From NCBI GenBank assembly GCA_003439945.1, contig QVRM01004007.1, positions 1,855,501 through 1,919,500 of the forward strand: 64,000 nucleotides of DNA, written 5' to 3'. This document shows, one piece after another, positions 10,762 through 22,510 of this stretch. Origin of the DNA: Dermanyssus gallinae (taxonomy: Eukaryota; Arthropoda; Arachnida; Mesostigmata; Dermanyssidae). Made by a program: the position numbers and the translations under genes. Positions within the stretch are counted from its first letter, which is position 1. The number at the start of each line of letters is the position of its first letter. The notes under the pieces are model-generated. The model made no database searches, was not told where the DNA came from, and saw only the letters and a list, made by a program, of their open reading frames with translations.

Positions 10762-12176
10762 ATTACGTCTGTAGCTATGAGTGTCTATTTGTGTCAGGGT
10801 GGTTCATTGTCAGCGTGTGAGCTATTGCGTACGTTGTCTATCAGCGACGCAATGTGGTGGAAAGGTGCTGGACCTTTTCACCCACACGCACACAGCACAG
10901 CGAGAGCCAGTTTTTATTAATTTTCTTGCGGCTGTTGTTAAACCGTATCACTCTTAGCAGCGGCACTGTCAAACAATCGGTTTGTATCGTCTTTTTTTAA
11001 TCGAACTCACTCTTCGAAACTCGAGGTCGTGATAGCAGAGCGTTAGCCAAATCAAATGCAACGCCAGCCCGTCACTCAGTCAATCAGTCCATCACCAAGC
11101 TTTCCCCCCCCTCCTCTCTTTCTCTCTCTCTTGTTCTGCCTGCCATTGCGCTAGTGCTATTCACTATTTGCTTATTGTTGTTCCCCCCTTACTTCGTTTG
11201 TTTTCCTGCGTCTGATTTCCTTCCAACTACTCGACGAGATGTTGGTGGAGAACTAATGAACACAGCGATTAAGCGAGCCATGAGTGAGTGAGTGTAAGTT
11301 AGAAAGAGAAGTTAGAAACCGAGTGTTGGAGAAAGACAGACAGGCAGACAGACAGGTATCTCAAACGTATCTCATATCGCACCCATTGAGGCGGGGGCAA
11401 ACCAGCAAAGCATGGTGGAATTTCCTCGTCGCTGGTGTTAGCCCGGCGCTAATAGCAAAAAATTGAAGAGGACGAGCTGTTGTTTCGGTCGTCATCATTG
11501 TTATTGTTGTTGTTGTTGCGGTCGCTATTGTTGCCGCTGCCAAACTCGCCATATGGCTCGGCTGTGAGAGCAGTACGTGTCCGCTTACTTCGGTTTTACT
11601 CGCTGGCTTTTTTCGTCGTTCATGCACTAGATCTTCTCGTATCGTTGTTGTCGTTGTTGGTTCGCTGCCGCGAGAAGATCTCTCGCAATGAAACTTGACC
11701 GCCCGCCGGCCGTTCGACAAACGGTACCTCTAGATAAAACTAGAATAAGCACCAAATGGCCAACATGTCATTTTCGCTTCATCAGATAGTAGTTCTAAAT
11801 TGATCATCAGAAAGGTTGGGAAGTTTGATGGATGGCGGACCGGGAAGGGGGGAGGTGAGGTACGGCAAGAGGTGAAGGAAGCGGCGGAATTATGGCGCGT
11901 CGTTGAGGTCATGTGAGCGAGGTCGACAGTTCCAGGTGTTTCAGAGAACAGATTACCAACACAGGAAAAGCGCGCGCGAGAGAGAATGAGAGTTTCGACG
12001 GCGAGAACGCCGGTATGTGTACGAATTGCATTATAGTGCCTGTCTGACGGAATGGAAAGGAGCCTACGGTAAGTCGTTCGCCCGCAAGTGTAACGTCTGC
12101 AACGCCAATGTTGCAGTGGCAATAATCTGAATTATTAAATATAAATCTAATATTTTTCTTCTCCATTTGTTATTCT

Positions 12177-12183
<7 letters not shown>
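10762..12183. other. Non-coding, CT/GTT-rich in places
   Basis: Contains a pyrimidine run near 11100-11135, CAGACAGACAGG near 11338-11355 and GTT/GTC triplets near 11495-11520. Frames open here are repeat readings. No gene recognised. Confidence 0.5.
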
Positions 12184-12247
<64 letters not shown>

Positions 12248-12300
12248 CAGCCCAGTAGGGCTGCTTCAGTTAACGCGCCTGCCCAATATCTGGTATAGAG

Positions 12301-12337
<37 letters not shown>

Positions 12338-12367
12338 TTAACATGCTAAATTTCTTTCTCTCTCTCT

Positions 12368-12414
<47 letters not shown>
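12170..12414. repeat. Three (TC)n/(TA)n arrays in a row
   Basis: TA arrays at about 12210-12245, 12306-12335 and 12371-12413. The first and third are immediately preceded by TC runs. They may be duplicated copies of one compound microsatellite. Confidence 0.9.
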
Positions 12415-12418
<4 letters not shown>

Positions 12419-14653
12419 AAATAGCAGAACTGGCAAAACGCTAGATCGATTGTTTTGTCGAAAAAACTGTGATGTAACATATCCACACTTACCCAGCCCG
12501 GGTGTTAATAAATAAATAATAATAATATATATTTGTTAAATCACCTGTTCACATATTATCTCACATAGTCTGTATTTATTTCCCCGAGTAACCTAGTCCG
12601 ATCTATCAGTAGCTCGATATCCTCGATCCTTCACCTATAGCTGTGACTATAGCCTTGTTAAGCGTCGACTTGTTCTCATGTCCGAAGCAATTGCGCATGC
12701 AAGGAAAAGAAAAGGCGGAAAAAGTTTCACTGTTCGGAGGTTCGTCTGGCGCTGCTGCGCAAATGAATGTGTGTAGGATTGCGTCAATACCTGCCGATAG
12801 AGACAACAGCGGCGCGGTCCAGATTGCAACCGGATGGAGAAGGAAATATCTGGAGATAAGGTTACACCGGCCATATTTAGAGACATACATTTTTATTTTC
12901 TTCGTTAATTTCTCTCTCAATCATCCAGTTTGTGGCGCTCGCTGGACACTATGAAGCAAGTAGGGAAAAGGTAGGTAAAAGGGAAAGAGGTATATAAAGG
13001 TGATGACTGGGGGTGGGAGATTGCCGGGGGTGTCCTTGTTTCGCAATCAACATACGTCGTGAAGAAACTACTCTCATTTAGCGACACCATTAACAGCCCG
13101 GAGGGTTGAGGACCGCAAGATCATCACAGCTACGCTGTTGCGGAGGATCTGCAAGAGCCTGGCTGCACTGCGGCCGCCTTTGCCAAAAGGAGATCAATCA
13201 CCGAGCTCGAATCAAAGACGACCAGAGCCAGGCACATCGTACTAATGCGTATAATAATAATACTACGACTACCACTAGTTAGTGTCACCATTCTTGTAAA
13301 TGTTAGTATGATAAGGCTAACGAAAATATAATATCACATTGAATAAAATAATACACTATCGTAGGAATGCAAGCGACTCTCATTGATCGACTGTCACCGG
13401 GGGTAGATGATAGTTCGGCAGCTGTTTTTCTGATGGAACAGTTTCACACAGCATTGCACTCTTGTAGGTTCTATGATTTGCTCACTCTGGTATCAGTAGC
13501 TAATGCGTCGAAAAGCACCTCGATTCGTGACCTTCCGAGAGTACCAGAGATCTCTTAAATCCAGCAACATCAGACCCGCTCTAGTACATTATATAATCCA
13601 ATATCGCATTCATACAGGTCATGTACAGTGACTTTTTACAATGACGTCCGCGAATCCACTATGTAACGTATGCCGATAAGTTCAATTCAAGCTTAGACTC
13701 ATCAGCAGAACAGTCGATCCTGGTATTCCGTTGTCTGTCCGTTCGTCTTATTAGCCCGAGTGGGATTCGCGTACTCCGTGCTGTGAATTTGTGGTTCGTA
13801 TTCTTCGTTAGATGGTTAGTTCGTCGTATCTCTTAGTCACGAGCTTTTAACGTGTTTCTGCCGCATAACACTAAGCCATCTCCCCTCAACTGTGCTCCAG
13901 TAGAACGTGTTTGGAGAGATAGACGTACAGTATTCTGGTGGTTTTCGAAGTTAGCCAGCATCAGCATTGGTATATCTTTGTTGAGTTTGCTTCTCGTCTG
14001 TCTTTATGTTTTAAACAACGTGTATCTGTTTTCTTCGTTTCTGTCTGTCACCCTGTTAATCCAGTTGATATTATTAGCAGTTATCACCGTGCAATGAATG
14101 CATTCATGATACTACGTGGATAGTCAAATACGTAGGTCATCATTGCCAGCAACTCCTGCTCATTCCATCGAGCCAGACGACAACAATGTAGGCAAATATG
14201 TCTGCCACTTTCAAGATGTGTTCTTCGCCCAATAACATTGCACATGTTACTAAGTTAAGATCATGTGATGACATCGCCGTGATTATATTTGACGATTCTA
14301 CGATCTACACTAGTAGCGGAAGAGGACTCGTGCCAGTCGCAGATGTTTCATATGACCATACGAGAGCTTCTCCTGCGTCCACTAGTCTTTTCCGATGTAA
14401 GTTCAGCCCAAATATTTTCCTGCTGTCCGTCCATGAGGTTCCTGCGTGGTTTACGATCGTACCCAACTGTTTGGATGATCACTGCAAATCAACAGGTAAG
14501 ATATTTCACGTTAGAATGCTAAGCAGACCACAAACTCATCATGCTTTGACAGTACGAGAAAACGCTGAAACATACGCATATACGTGTGTGCATACATACG
14601 TCTAATTCTCATTTATTCAGTCCATCATCGAATACGTGCAGCAAAAACTGCGT
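12415..14653. other. Intergenic DNA with a possible decayed retroelement or non-coding transcript
   Basis: No coding frame is supported. A TATATAAAGG motif near 12990 followed by an AATAAA near 13341 gives an LTR- or gene-like promoter-to-polyA arrangement of about 350 bp, but no TG...CA ends with a target duplication could be found. The region lies just beyond the 3' end of the Myt1-type gene. Confidence 0.35.
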
Positions 14654-15240
14654 CTAGTATACATAACGAAACAATTGCAATACCCACATTGGCATGTTGA
14701 AATCTTGCAACGCTTGGCGTACAGTAGAGAACAGTAGGCGACTGCTCTCTTCCTTGGAGGAGTCCATGCAGAGCGACTGCAGCCTGGTGAGGTACGAGTC
14801 GAAATTTTCAGGAGTCGGCTTCTCATCACCGTAAGCGACGCCTGAGCGGTCCAGCAGATGAATGAAGCTGGACTTGAGAGATTCATAGTACTCATGAAGA
14901 CTTTGTGTCTTTTCCTCAAGAGCAGCGTTGTCGCTTTCGGCCATCTTGGTTTGGGCTTCCATGTGCACTATACCCGTGCGCAGCCGTTGCATCTCCGACT
15001 CCATCTTCGCGTTGTATTCCTGCAACTCAACAATCTCGTCCTCGAGTGCGCGGACCTCACTGATATCCTGGGTGGACGTCGAGCCCGACCCGTCGTCGGC
15101 CTCTCTGGGGAGTGGGCGACTAGCGCGGGGACAGCCCGACAGGCTTCTGTGAGATAGGAAGGTACCATTTGTATGTCCGCTACCGTCGCAACCTGGTGTC
15201 AAACAGCTAGGCTCCAGCTTACCCGAGGTCGCTAATTCAC
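14654..15240 (-). CDS. Myt1: Myt1-type gene, last exon: zinc finger 5 and coiled coil
   Basis: Acceptor GCGCAG. Finger 5 ([14 protein letters not shown] ... SLSGCPRA) is followed by an acidic linker and a heptad-patterned helix from about [12 protein letters not shown] to ESLKSSF, then a C-terminal helix ending [12 protein letters not shown]. The stop is TAG at 14656-14654; the last 8 residues after MPMW could instead be intron if a GTATTG donor is used. Confidence 0.88.
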
Positions 15241-18200
15241 CTGCGCGTATGAACATACAAGAATCGTTAGCATATGAGCGGCGTTCGCAGGTACTCTTCA
15301 TCAAGCGACATCGAGAACGTAAGTTATCCGCGACAGAGTAGGTCTCATATGTAATGATGCACAGTGATGCTCCACCTATAGGAGGGGCGAAGTATGTACA
15401 CTCATATACATAGCGCATCGTACGGTACCCATCAACGGTGGCGTTCAACATACCTGTGACAAACTCGTGTTTGATCTTGTTTTTATTAGCGATGGGGCAG
15501 CCGGAAGCACTCCGGTGCGACTGAAACTTTCCCGTCACGTGGCCGGATCCGTCGCATCCAGGCACTGGACAGCGAAGGGGCTCCGCTCCTCCAGCATCCG
15601 CTTTATCAGCAGCAAACGAAGACGACGAAGCTCTGTATAGGCTTCTGGCATGTCCGGGGCCAGCGCGTGGACAGCCCGAGAGGCTGCGGTGCGTCGAGTA
15701 GTTGCCCGTGATATGACCTGTCCCATCGCAGCCTGTCGTGGGACACTTGAGTTCGTGCGATCCTCCCTGGCTCTGGCTCAGATTTGGGAGGACCGATGAT
15801 GAGGCTCCTGGCACAGCGACTGCCGTGGCCGATCTACAGGAAGAGGAGAGAATATCTTCGGCTTAGTCAGCATTAAACGCCATGATGCTCGGACTACCAC
15901 CCCACACCACTTTGGCCCGCGCTTCCTCGCCGTTGGGATGGGAGCTGTGGGGGAAGTTGTCGTAGTGCCCCTATTTCCTTCTATACTTGATCACTGCAGT
16001 CACAACATATATTGGCGTACTGTGTAGATGTGCGAACCGCGCTAGCTAAACCACGCCATGATTCGGCATCTAAGCCGCATCAAAGCGTTCTACGCATAAA
16101 AGGATCTTGTTCGTACCAGAAGGTACTGCTAGGCTCATCGGTCTCTCCAGAGGAGCGCGGGCCAAGTGGTCCGCGGAGTTGGTGCCTACCTGTCGTGCTC
16201 GATCGATGACATAAAGTGGTCACTCGAGCTGCTGGTATCGTATCCATAGCCAGCGAACTCGCGGTGATGACCCGTAGGCGCCGTGCTGAAATCGACCGGC
16301 TCAGTCTGCCTGGAACATCCGCCACCAAATGGCTTGGATCCTCCTGGCAGGCAGCTGGGAGAGTTCCTGTGTGCGCACGTATCAAACAATTCAAATTACA
16401 CTCAGCAACTCAGAAATCTAAGATTAGGACGAAGCTATCCGACTACACGGTTATAGGGTTAACAATTCAATAGTAGGTTCATCATACGACGCATACTTCG
16501 ATGGGAATTATGACAATATTGTCTTTCGAACTGTGAAGAGTCTATTCTTTGGTTCGTCGTGCCGTCTTTGGGGGCATGTTATGGGATGCCCGCGAAATGA
16601 TGAAACCGATGACAGAGCAGTACTTACGGAGGAGATGAATTAGGAGAGGTGGCTTGGCTTTTGCAGTGGGTGCCGGGGGAAGTGTGCTGAGTGCCACGAT
16701 GCTGTGGGGTGCTATAGTAGCCTCCTCCCGCTCCGACGTTGCCCACTCCGACGCCCATGCCTGTAACTCCGCCTACGCCCATGACGCCCACTTGGGGCAC
16801 TATGTAGTCGTGAGGGCGCGAGTACTTCTCCAATTCTTTCGCCAGCTGAGTGCGCGGCGTGGCTTGAGCCACGTAACCAGGGTACTTGTAGTCACCGACG
16901 TCCAGTTGCTTGACAAAACACATGGGACGCAGCACTCGGTCCGATTGCGCTGTTTACCAAAGAAGCCACAAAAACAGACGCAGATATAATAGTTACATAG
17001 ATTATTCGCTAAATACGTGGAATAAACAGTATATGGTATGACGCATGCCACCTATTCATGCTATTATTATTATCAGAGCGGCAAACGTAAATCGAATAAC
17101 CAACCAGAGAGAACCAGAGATAACCGCCCTCTCAAGCAGGAGAATTCGTTTTGGCTAACGCATATTATTTATGAAGGCTAATTGAAATCGCTAATTAGCA
17201 CCACCAGCATCCTTGCTTTGCTTAATGAGCCCAGCTGTGGCCGACGAACACCGGCATCAATGGAGCCGCAGACGGCATTAATGATTGATACTTGAATGAA
17301 ACATTCATCATCGCTCACGAAGTCAAACGCAAAATATCTCCCTGGTTTGGCGCCTTACCGGCCGGGGACCCGGGAGTCGCAGCAATTGCTGAAATGGGAT
17401 GTTTGCTAGTATGGCGCGCACCCAAAGCGAGGCGGCAGCAAGCACAAATAAACGACAACAGCATCGCGGAAAGAGCCGGAGAAACAGATGAAGCCGCCCC
17501 AACATTGGTTTGGCTCAGGGGGACGTGCGGTAAAGTACGAGCAGCTCATACCAGGCCTCATCCACCATTTTAGCTTGGCTTAGACTAGGCAGGTGGAGTC
17601 ACTGCAAGTTTGCTACATTCGCAGCAGCTGACGATTCGCTCGCGGTGTGATAAGAGTAATATGTTAGTCAGTAACTGACCAAAGTGACCAGCCAAAAAAC
17701 TTTGCCGTATTTACACGTTCCATCCGCAGAGCTAAGATGTCAAACAGATATTGTTCCTTCCAGTAAAAGAAATCGCAAATTTGATGATATAAACCATTTC
17801 TTGCTCAATTATTATTTTATTCTTGCGAAACGTTCAAGTGCGGGAGGAGTGGTGTTGAGTAGAAAAATATTATTACATATATTAAATAAGACTAGCTCGA
17901 GCGCGCAATTTGCGATGCGTTTTATCTAGTGCCACGCAATCATATATGCTGTGTACCAGATGTTTTCAAGCTTAGATACATGATGAGGTAAGCGTAGGCT
18001 TTAAAATTGAGGATTTCCACCAGCGACTACTAACATACCAAACATCTTTAAATGAACGGCAAACAGATTTCTTAATCAATCTACTACGAAGTGCTGGAGA
18101 TGATGTATTCACTGCGTCCAAGGCGCTGCAACATGACCTCTTAGGCGAGCATGCTAATGGCACTGCTCTAGGCTAATGCGCCGAACATGCGCACATGTAA

Positions 18201-21200
18201 TATTATGGACGCATTAGGTTAGCAGTGTACAATGTGTTTGTTAGCAGTGTACGATGTGTTTTGTGCTGTGTTGGTGCTGTCTCACCAGTAGAAGGCAGCT
18301 GAGCGGACTGAGATTGATGTTGGGTGGAAGCGGCCGATGGCGACGAACCCAGGACGAGCTGTTGCTGCACCGCCTGTTGGGCTTGATGTGCCTGTTTCGC
18401 TTGCGCACCCTTCAGTTCTCTCTGAGCCAGCTTCTCCATAGCCGCTATTGGACAGCCCGACAGACTTCGGTGCGAATTCCTGTTGCTGTTCACGTGCCCG
18501 CGGCCATTACAACCGGGTGTGGGGCACCTAAAGAAGTCGGTCGACAACAAAACCAACGAACACAGTCAGAAGACCTGGCGGGGGCTATGTAAATCAATAA
18601 CCACACATCCTTCAGAACAAACAACAGAGGGTGTTATCCTAAACGCACTTTCTAAAACCTTTTCAGTCTTTCGAGTTGACATTGTGCATGAAATGGTAAA
18701 GTGGTAGCTGCTGTATTTCATGTCCAGCAATCTGCAATAACACGCAATGTAATCAAGTGCAGACAAAAAAAGAAAACAAACCATGATGCATGTCGCAATT
18801 TAACATAAAAACGACTCATCTGCACGAGCAAGGCGTTTCGTTGACCCAGTCACAAAAGAAATAAATGTCATGCTCACTAACACTTACTTGAGTATCGTCT
18901 CATGTTGAGCCAGAACTGGTTGCATTAAAGAACGCAAAATGGCGTTGTTAGAAAGTATAGCTGTGGTTAGACGTTATCAACGTACATTAGTTTACGTTAC
19001 TGCCAAGTGTTTCTTGGCAGGCTAATCGTCTAATGAATTGAAGCAAATTCAGTTCTAGTAATTCAAATAGCGGGGCGAAGTCGTTGAGTTGCAATTTAGC
19101 AGTAACCTACCACCGATCAACTCCGATCCGGCTATTCGCGTCTGTGATGAGACACAAAACTCCATATAGGTACGTAGGTAAGATGCGAGTGTTAGACTTA
19201 GCCTCCTGTAACGTGTGTAGCAGAAGGAGAAAGAACACTCACTTTCAGGAGTAATCTTATCCTTGCGCGGACATCCAGATAGGCTTCTGTGATGCGAGTA
19301 TAAGCCCGTGACGTGGCCAGTCCCGTTGCAGCCCGGAGTGGGGCACTTGCTATCTTTCATGGTTCCATCGGGTGTCCGCCGATTCGGTGAGTCAGGCGTC
19401 CGCGTGCCGCCGGACACGAGTTCGTCCTCGAGCGCACCCGGCGGTGGACCACCTAAGCCCATCTGAGAAGCGGCGGCGGCGGCAGCCGCAGCAGCAGCAA
19501 TAGAAGGTGGAGGAGCATGGGGGTGCGGAGGAGGATGAGCATGAGGCTGCGAGGTTGTCGATTGCGAGGTTGACGAATGCGTCGATGAGTGAAGAGGCGA
19601 ACCCACTGGCCCTCCACCACCGCCGCCGCCGCCGGAAGCGGTGAGCCGCATTGTCTGCTGGCTGGGACCGTGACCCTGGCCGCCCGGACCCGGTGGCCCA
19701 CCAGGTCCCACAGCAGGATTTTGCTGGCCTCTATGTGGCCTCATTGCGCTTTCATCGATGACCAGGGCAGGCTCGTCGTCACCTCCTCCACTTCCGCCGT
19801 CTCCAGGCTAGAGGTAGGTTCGCATTGTCATGGAAGTAAATGTTCGATTCGATTACATTCTGCGTTTATTCATTTAAGTAATCGCATAATACATTCGCCA
19901 CAGCACGTCGATTGTGTGGCATTTCGCAAAATAGACAGCGATACCTAGCTAGGTAGCTGTAGACTGTGTGTGAGTTTCAGCTACACAAACTTGTGTTGAA
20001 AATGTGTGTGTGTGTGTTTGAAATAATCTAGTTGAGCTATATGTTTATGTCTGTACTTACATAACCAAGCGTTTTAATGGACTCCGTCGATTTATTGAGG
20101 TCCGTATACGCTGGGTGATCAGACCCTAAACTCGAGCCATGTTGAGGTATGCTGGTCAACTGCTGATACGTCATAGCACCAAGCGGTTGGCTCGACGGAC
20201 TGAAGCCCGGACTTGACATATGCCCTAACGACGTGTACTCTGTATTGCATCGGGAAGAGTGCGGTGGAAACCTGCCAACAAAAAGGGACAAACACATGTA
20301 TCAAAACTGCATACGACACGATCATGCTTTAAGCTAGCCAAGTTCTATCAAGACACCCGGTCATTTTAAAAGCATATTGTTTAAACACATTAGATTATTA
20401 AATTAGAAGGTTTAAATGTATGTAGTCCTAAATGAAAACAAAAGTGCTCATACATCTGATCGTATCATAAAGAACTAAGTAGAAGGTCACAAACCTCATG
20501 GAATTTGGGTCGGTTAGCTTCGGCGAATCGGTAGCCATGCGCGAAGTGTCCGAGCCTGTACTGCAGCAAGAATTGTCGCCCACATCTTCAATTTTGACGG
20601 GTTGTAACGTAGTCGCCCCTGGGGTAACTGGAGGCAACGACGGACTCTGCGACATGGTATGGTAGAGAGATGGACTGCTGTACAGTGCAGAAGATGCCAA
20701 AGGAGCGAGACTTGGCTGCAGTTGGTGCAGACTCGGAAGAGGACCGGACTGGGACACGGGAGAGCACCCGTTGTACAGCGGCCGGTGATAACTGTTGTTG
20801 CTTGTATACTGATTCTGAAAATGAGATGTGCCTTTTGCTTAGTTGCATTTTCCTAATAGACATGGGGTATATATATAAACATGTGCGCAACGCAATGTGC
20901 AAAGGTGGGGCTCGAACCCGCGCACCTTTAACAGCGCAACGTATACCGTAAATCCTCTAGTAAACGGTACAGTCCTACTTACTAAATAAGAGGTCTGGGC
21001 GACGGAAAAGTTGCTTAGATCGTCCTCATCGTCATCGTCCGGAAGCTCCTGTTTAAAGCGTTTGATAATCGGCGCGGCTGTTGAGACTGACTGGCCACCC
21101 CCGATGCCAGGCGGGGCGGACGTGGGCACAACTGTTTGGGCAGGTGATGGAGTTGACTTTTGCTGAACGGCTGCTGGTTTCGTAGGCGTATTTACATTGA

Positions 21201-22510
21201 CGGCGGCTTGCGCAGTTTGAGGCTGAGCCTGTCCGAGTTGTACCTGAGATCTGGCAGGGGCATGACACGTGGCAGCGACGCTTTTTGCCTGATTGCAGGA
21301 GTTTGTCGTGGCTGTCGAAGTTAAAGTTGTTGAGCTTTGTACAGACGTGGGACTAGCGTTCGTAGAGCTGCAGAGAGGCTCGCGTTTAACTTTTACTGTA
21401 CAATTGTTGTTATTTGCGCTGTTAACGTTGCTGTTGTTGTTGTTATTGTTGTTGTTGCTGCTGACGCTGCTGTTAGCATTGCTGTTGCTGCTGCTGCTGC
21501 TGTTGTTAAGGCTGTTACTGCTGTTGTTGACGCTATTTGTGTTGTTGTTGATGCTGTTTGTGTTGTTGTTGGTGTTGCTGTTGATGCTGTTTATGTTGTT
21601 GGTGTTGTTGTTGATGCTGTTTGTGTTGCTGGTGTTGTTGATGCTGCTAGGGTTGTTGGTGTTTAAACTGGGAACATTGGTTGCCACCGGAGGACTCGAC
21701 GTGTCCTCAGGACTGTCACTGGTGGACTTCGAAACACTAGCTGATGAATCCTCGATTTTACCGTCTTCGGGGGAGGCCTGAAATCACGCAAAACATAGCT
21801 TAGATTGACCCAAATCGGCACAACAGTGAAGAGAGAGAGAGAGACACGTGTGTGCACACTCATATTGAGACAAGCGCGCTCTTCACAAAAGATCGAGAGT
21901 CTGCATTCCAATAAATGAGTGCCTATGATTGACTTACTGCACTAGCTTGGGGCGTTAAAGGCGGTTCCTGTTTCACGCAGCTGAGATCTACTCGTGGAGA
22001 TGTGACAATGTTGAGCGCAGGGGAGGGCGCGGACCCGTTCGACGAACAAGATGAAACGCTCACAACGTCTTTCCAGGCACTTGCGACAGCGGAAGGTGGC
22101 TTCTCAGTCTCCTGCGCTTCTTTTTCAAATAGATTCACGAATGGTGCGTCGGCCGGATCGTCTCGATTGCTCTGCAGAAGCAGACCGGCGCCCGACAGCG
22201 AGCGCAAGGCCTCCTCGGTCTCCTGGAGCTTCTTAGTCGTTGAATCTTCGTCGTCGCGCGACTTTTTGGCAAAGCCACATAACCTCTCGTTCTCCTCAAA
22301 TCCACGTTCTTCTGATCGCTTCCGTTTGGCTGGAGGTGTCGCGTTCCCTTGGTGTTGATGCCAGCCAACAAGGGCGGTCGAACTGGGCGGCCTCGGAGTG
22401 CAGTTTGATGTCGATATGCTGCACTTCTTTATCTGATTGTTGTTGTTATTGTTGTTGTTGTTCGATCCGCTGCTCTGGTGAGCATGCTTCCTCACCCCGC
22501 TTTCTTCAAG
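14654..22510 (-). CDS. Myt1: Myt1/NZF-family CCHHC zinc-finger transcription factor (5'-incomplete, 11 exons)
   Basis: Nuclear DNA-binding regulator of neural differentiation. Eleven exons on the minus strand chain with matching phases to about 1399 residues: 21938-22510, 20983-21777, 20495-20814, 20061-20271, 19243-19807, 18888-18915, 18286-18527, 16628-16949, 16190-16366, 15454-15833, 14654-15240. Five CCHHC fingers ([14 protein letters not shown]...HRSLSGCP type) occur as a pair (exons 5 and 7) and a triplet (exons 10 and 11). Between them is the family's conserved RPMCFVKQL...LAKELEKYS block (exon 8); after the last finger comes a coiled coil and C-terminal helix. The N-terminal half is low-complexity, with a long Asn/Ser/Thr tract and acidic patches. 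The most 5' exon has no Met and an in-frame stop lies upstream (22592-22594), so the initiator is in an unseen exon. Vertebrate MYT1/MYT1L have seven fingers and ST18 six; a further N-terminal finger may be encoded upstream. The family call is firm; outer exon limits are less sure. Confidence 0.93.
15454..15833 (-). CDS. Myt1: Myt1-type gene, exon with zinc fingers 3 and 4
   Basis: Two complete CCHHC fingers ([14 protein letters not shown] ... SLSGCPRA and [14 protein letters not shown] ... [10 protein letters not shown]) separated by a 30-residue linker rather than the tighter spacing within a vertebrate cluster. Acceptor CTGTAG; donor GTATGT; phase 1 out. Confidence 0.93.
16190..16366 (-). 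CDS. Myt1: Myt1-type gene, short linker exon
   Basis: 177 nt between acceptor ACACAG and donor GTAGGC, phase 2 on both sides. It encodes a Gly/Ser/Tyr-rich linker with no domain and joins the LAKELEKYS block to the C-terminal fingers. Confidence 0.85.
16628..16949 (-). CDS. Myt1: Myt1-type gene, conserved MYT1 linker block
   Basis: Encodes [16 protein letters not shown] and [17 protein letters not shown], the family-specific segment between the two finger clusters. A Gly/Val-rich stretch and a Ser/Pro end follow. Acceptor AACAG; donor GTAAGT; phase 2 out. Confidence 0.9.
18286..18527 (-). CDS. Myt1: Myt1-type gene, exon with zinc finger 2
   Basis: Begins with the last base of a Lys codon and then [22 protein letters not shown], finger 2 of the pair. 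A helical Lys/Gln/Ala segment and poly-Gln-rich tail follow. Acceptor CTTTAG; donor GTGAGA; phase 1 out. Confidence 0.92.
18888..18915 (-). CDS. Myt1: Myt1-type gene, 28-nt microexon between fingers 1 and 2
   Basis: Acceptor CAACCAG and donor GTAAGTG enclose 28 nt. Its length (1 modulo 3) is what is needed to join the phase-1 donor at 19243 to the exon starting at 18527. Together they read [18 protein letters not shown], the conserved spacer of the paired fingers in this family. Reading frame, splice sites and family conservation agree. Confidence 0.88.
19243..19807 (-). CDS. Myt1: Myt1-type gene, exon with zinc finger 1
   Basis: Gly-, Ser-, His/Pro- and Ala-rich low-complexity sequence, then [13 protein letters not shown] and the first CCHHC finger ([14 protein letters not shown] ... 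[12 protein letters not shown]). The donor GTGAGT leaves phase 1, which fits the following microexon only. Confidence 0.92.
20061..20271 (-). CDS. Myt1: Myt1-type gene, linker exon
   Basis: 211 nt with acceptor TTGGCAG and donor GTAAGT. It encodes a Ser/Pro/Gln-rich linker and a [16 protein letters not shown] end; phase 2 in, phase 0 out. Confidence 0.88.
20495..20814 (-). CDS. Myt1: Myt1-type gene, Ser/Pro-rich exon
   Basis: Acceptor TTTTCAG; donor AG|GTTTGT (non-AAGT but in phase). Encodes a Ser/Pro/Leu-rich segment ending with [10 protein letters not shown] and a Thr/Ser cluster, phase 2 at its end, completed as Arg by the next exon. Confidence 0.85.
20896..20965 (-). repeat. tRNA-like SINE fragment in a Myt1 intron
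   Basis: On the minus strand a B-box-like GGGTTCGAGCCCC is followed by ACCTTTGCACATT. The same B box plus ACCTTTGCACAT-type tail is found at 39405-39490. No convincing A box or tRNA fold, so this is a SINE-like relic rather than a tRNA gene. Confidence 0.5.
20983..21777 (-). CDS. Myt1: Myt1-type gene, low-complexity Asn/Ser/Thr exon
   Basis: 795 nt, phase 0 to 0, with acceptor TTTCAG and donor GTAAGT. It encodes an Asn-dominated tract built from AAC/ACC/AGC triplets (about 21415-21660), then VKREP, a Gln/Pro/Thr-rich part and [13 protein letters not shown]. No folded domain. Confidence 0.88.
21938..22510 (-). CDS. Myt1: Myt1-type gene, exon with nuclear-localisation-like and SUMO-like motifs
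   Basis: Contains a poly-Asn run, a basic PAKRKRSEE cluster, a Glu-rich segment ([13 protein letters not shown]) and VKQEPP near its end. The donor GTAAGT at 21937-21932 is clear, phase 0. The upstream boundary (AG before 22510) is a weak acceptor; it is chosen because the frame contains no Met and is closed by a stop further upstream. Confidence 0.75.

Noticed and set aside
12950..13360. Second solo LTR suggested by a TATA-like box and AATAAA
   Set aside because: No TG...CA ends with matching target duplication could be found.
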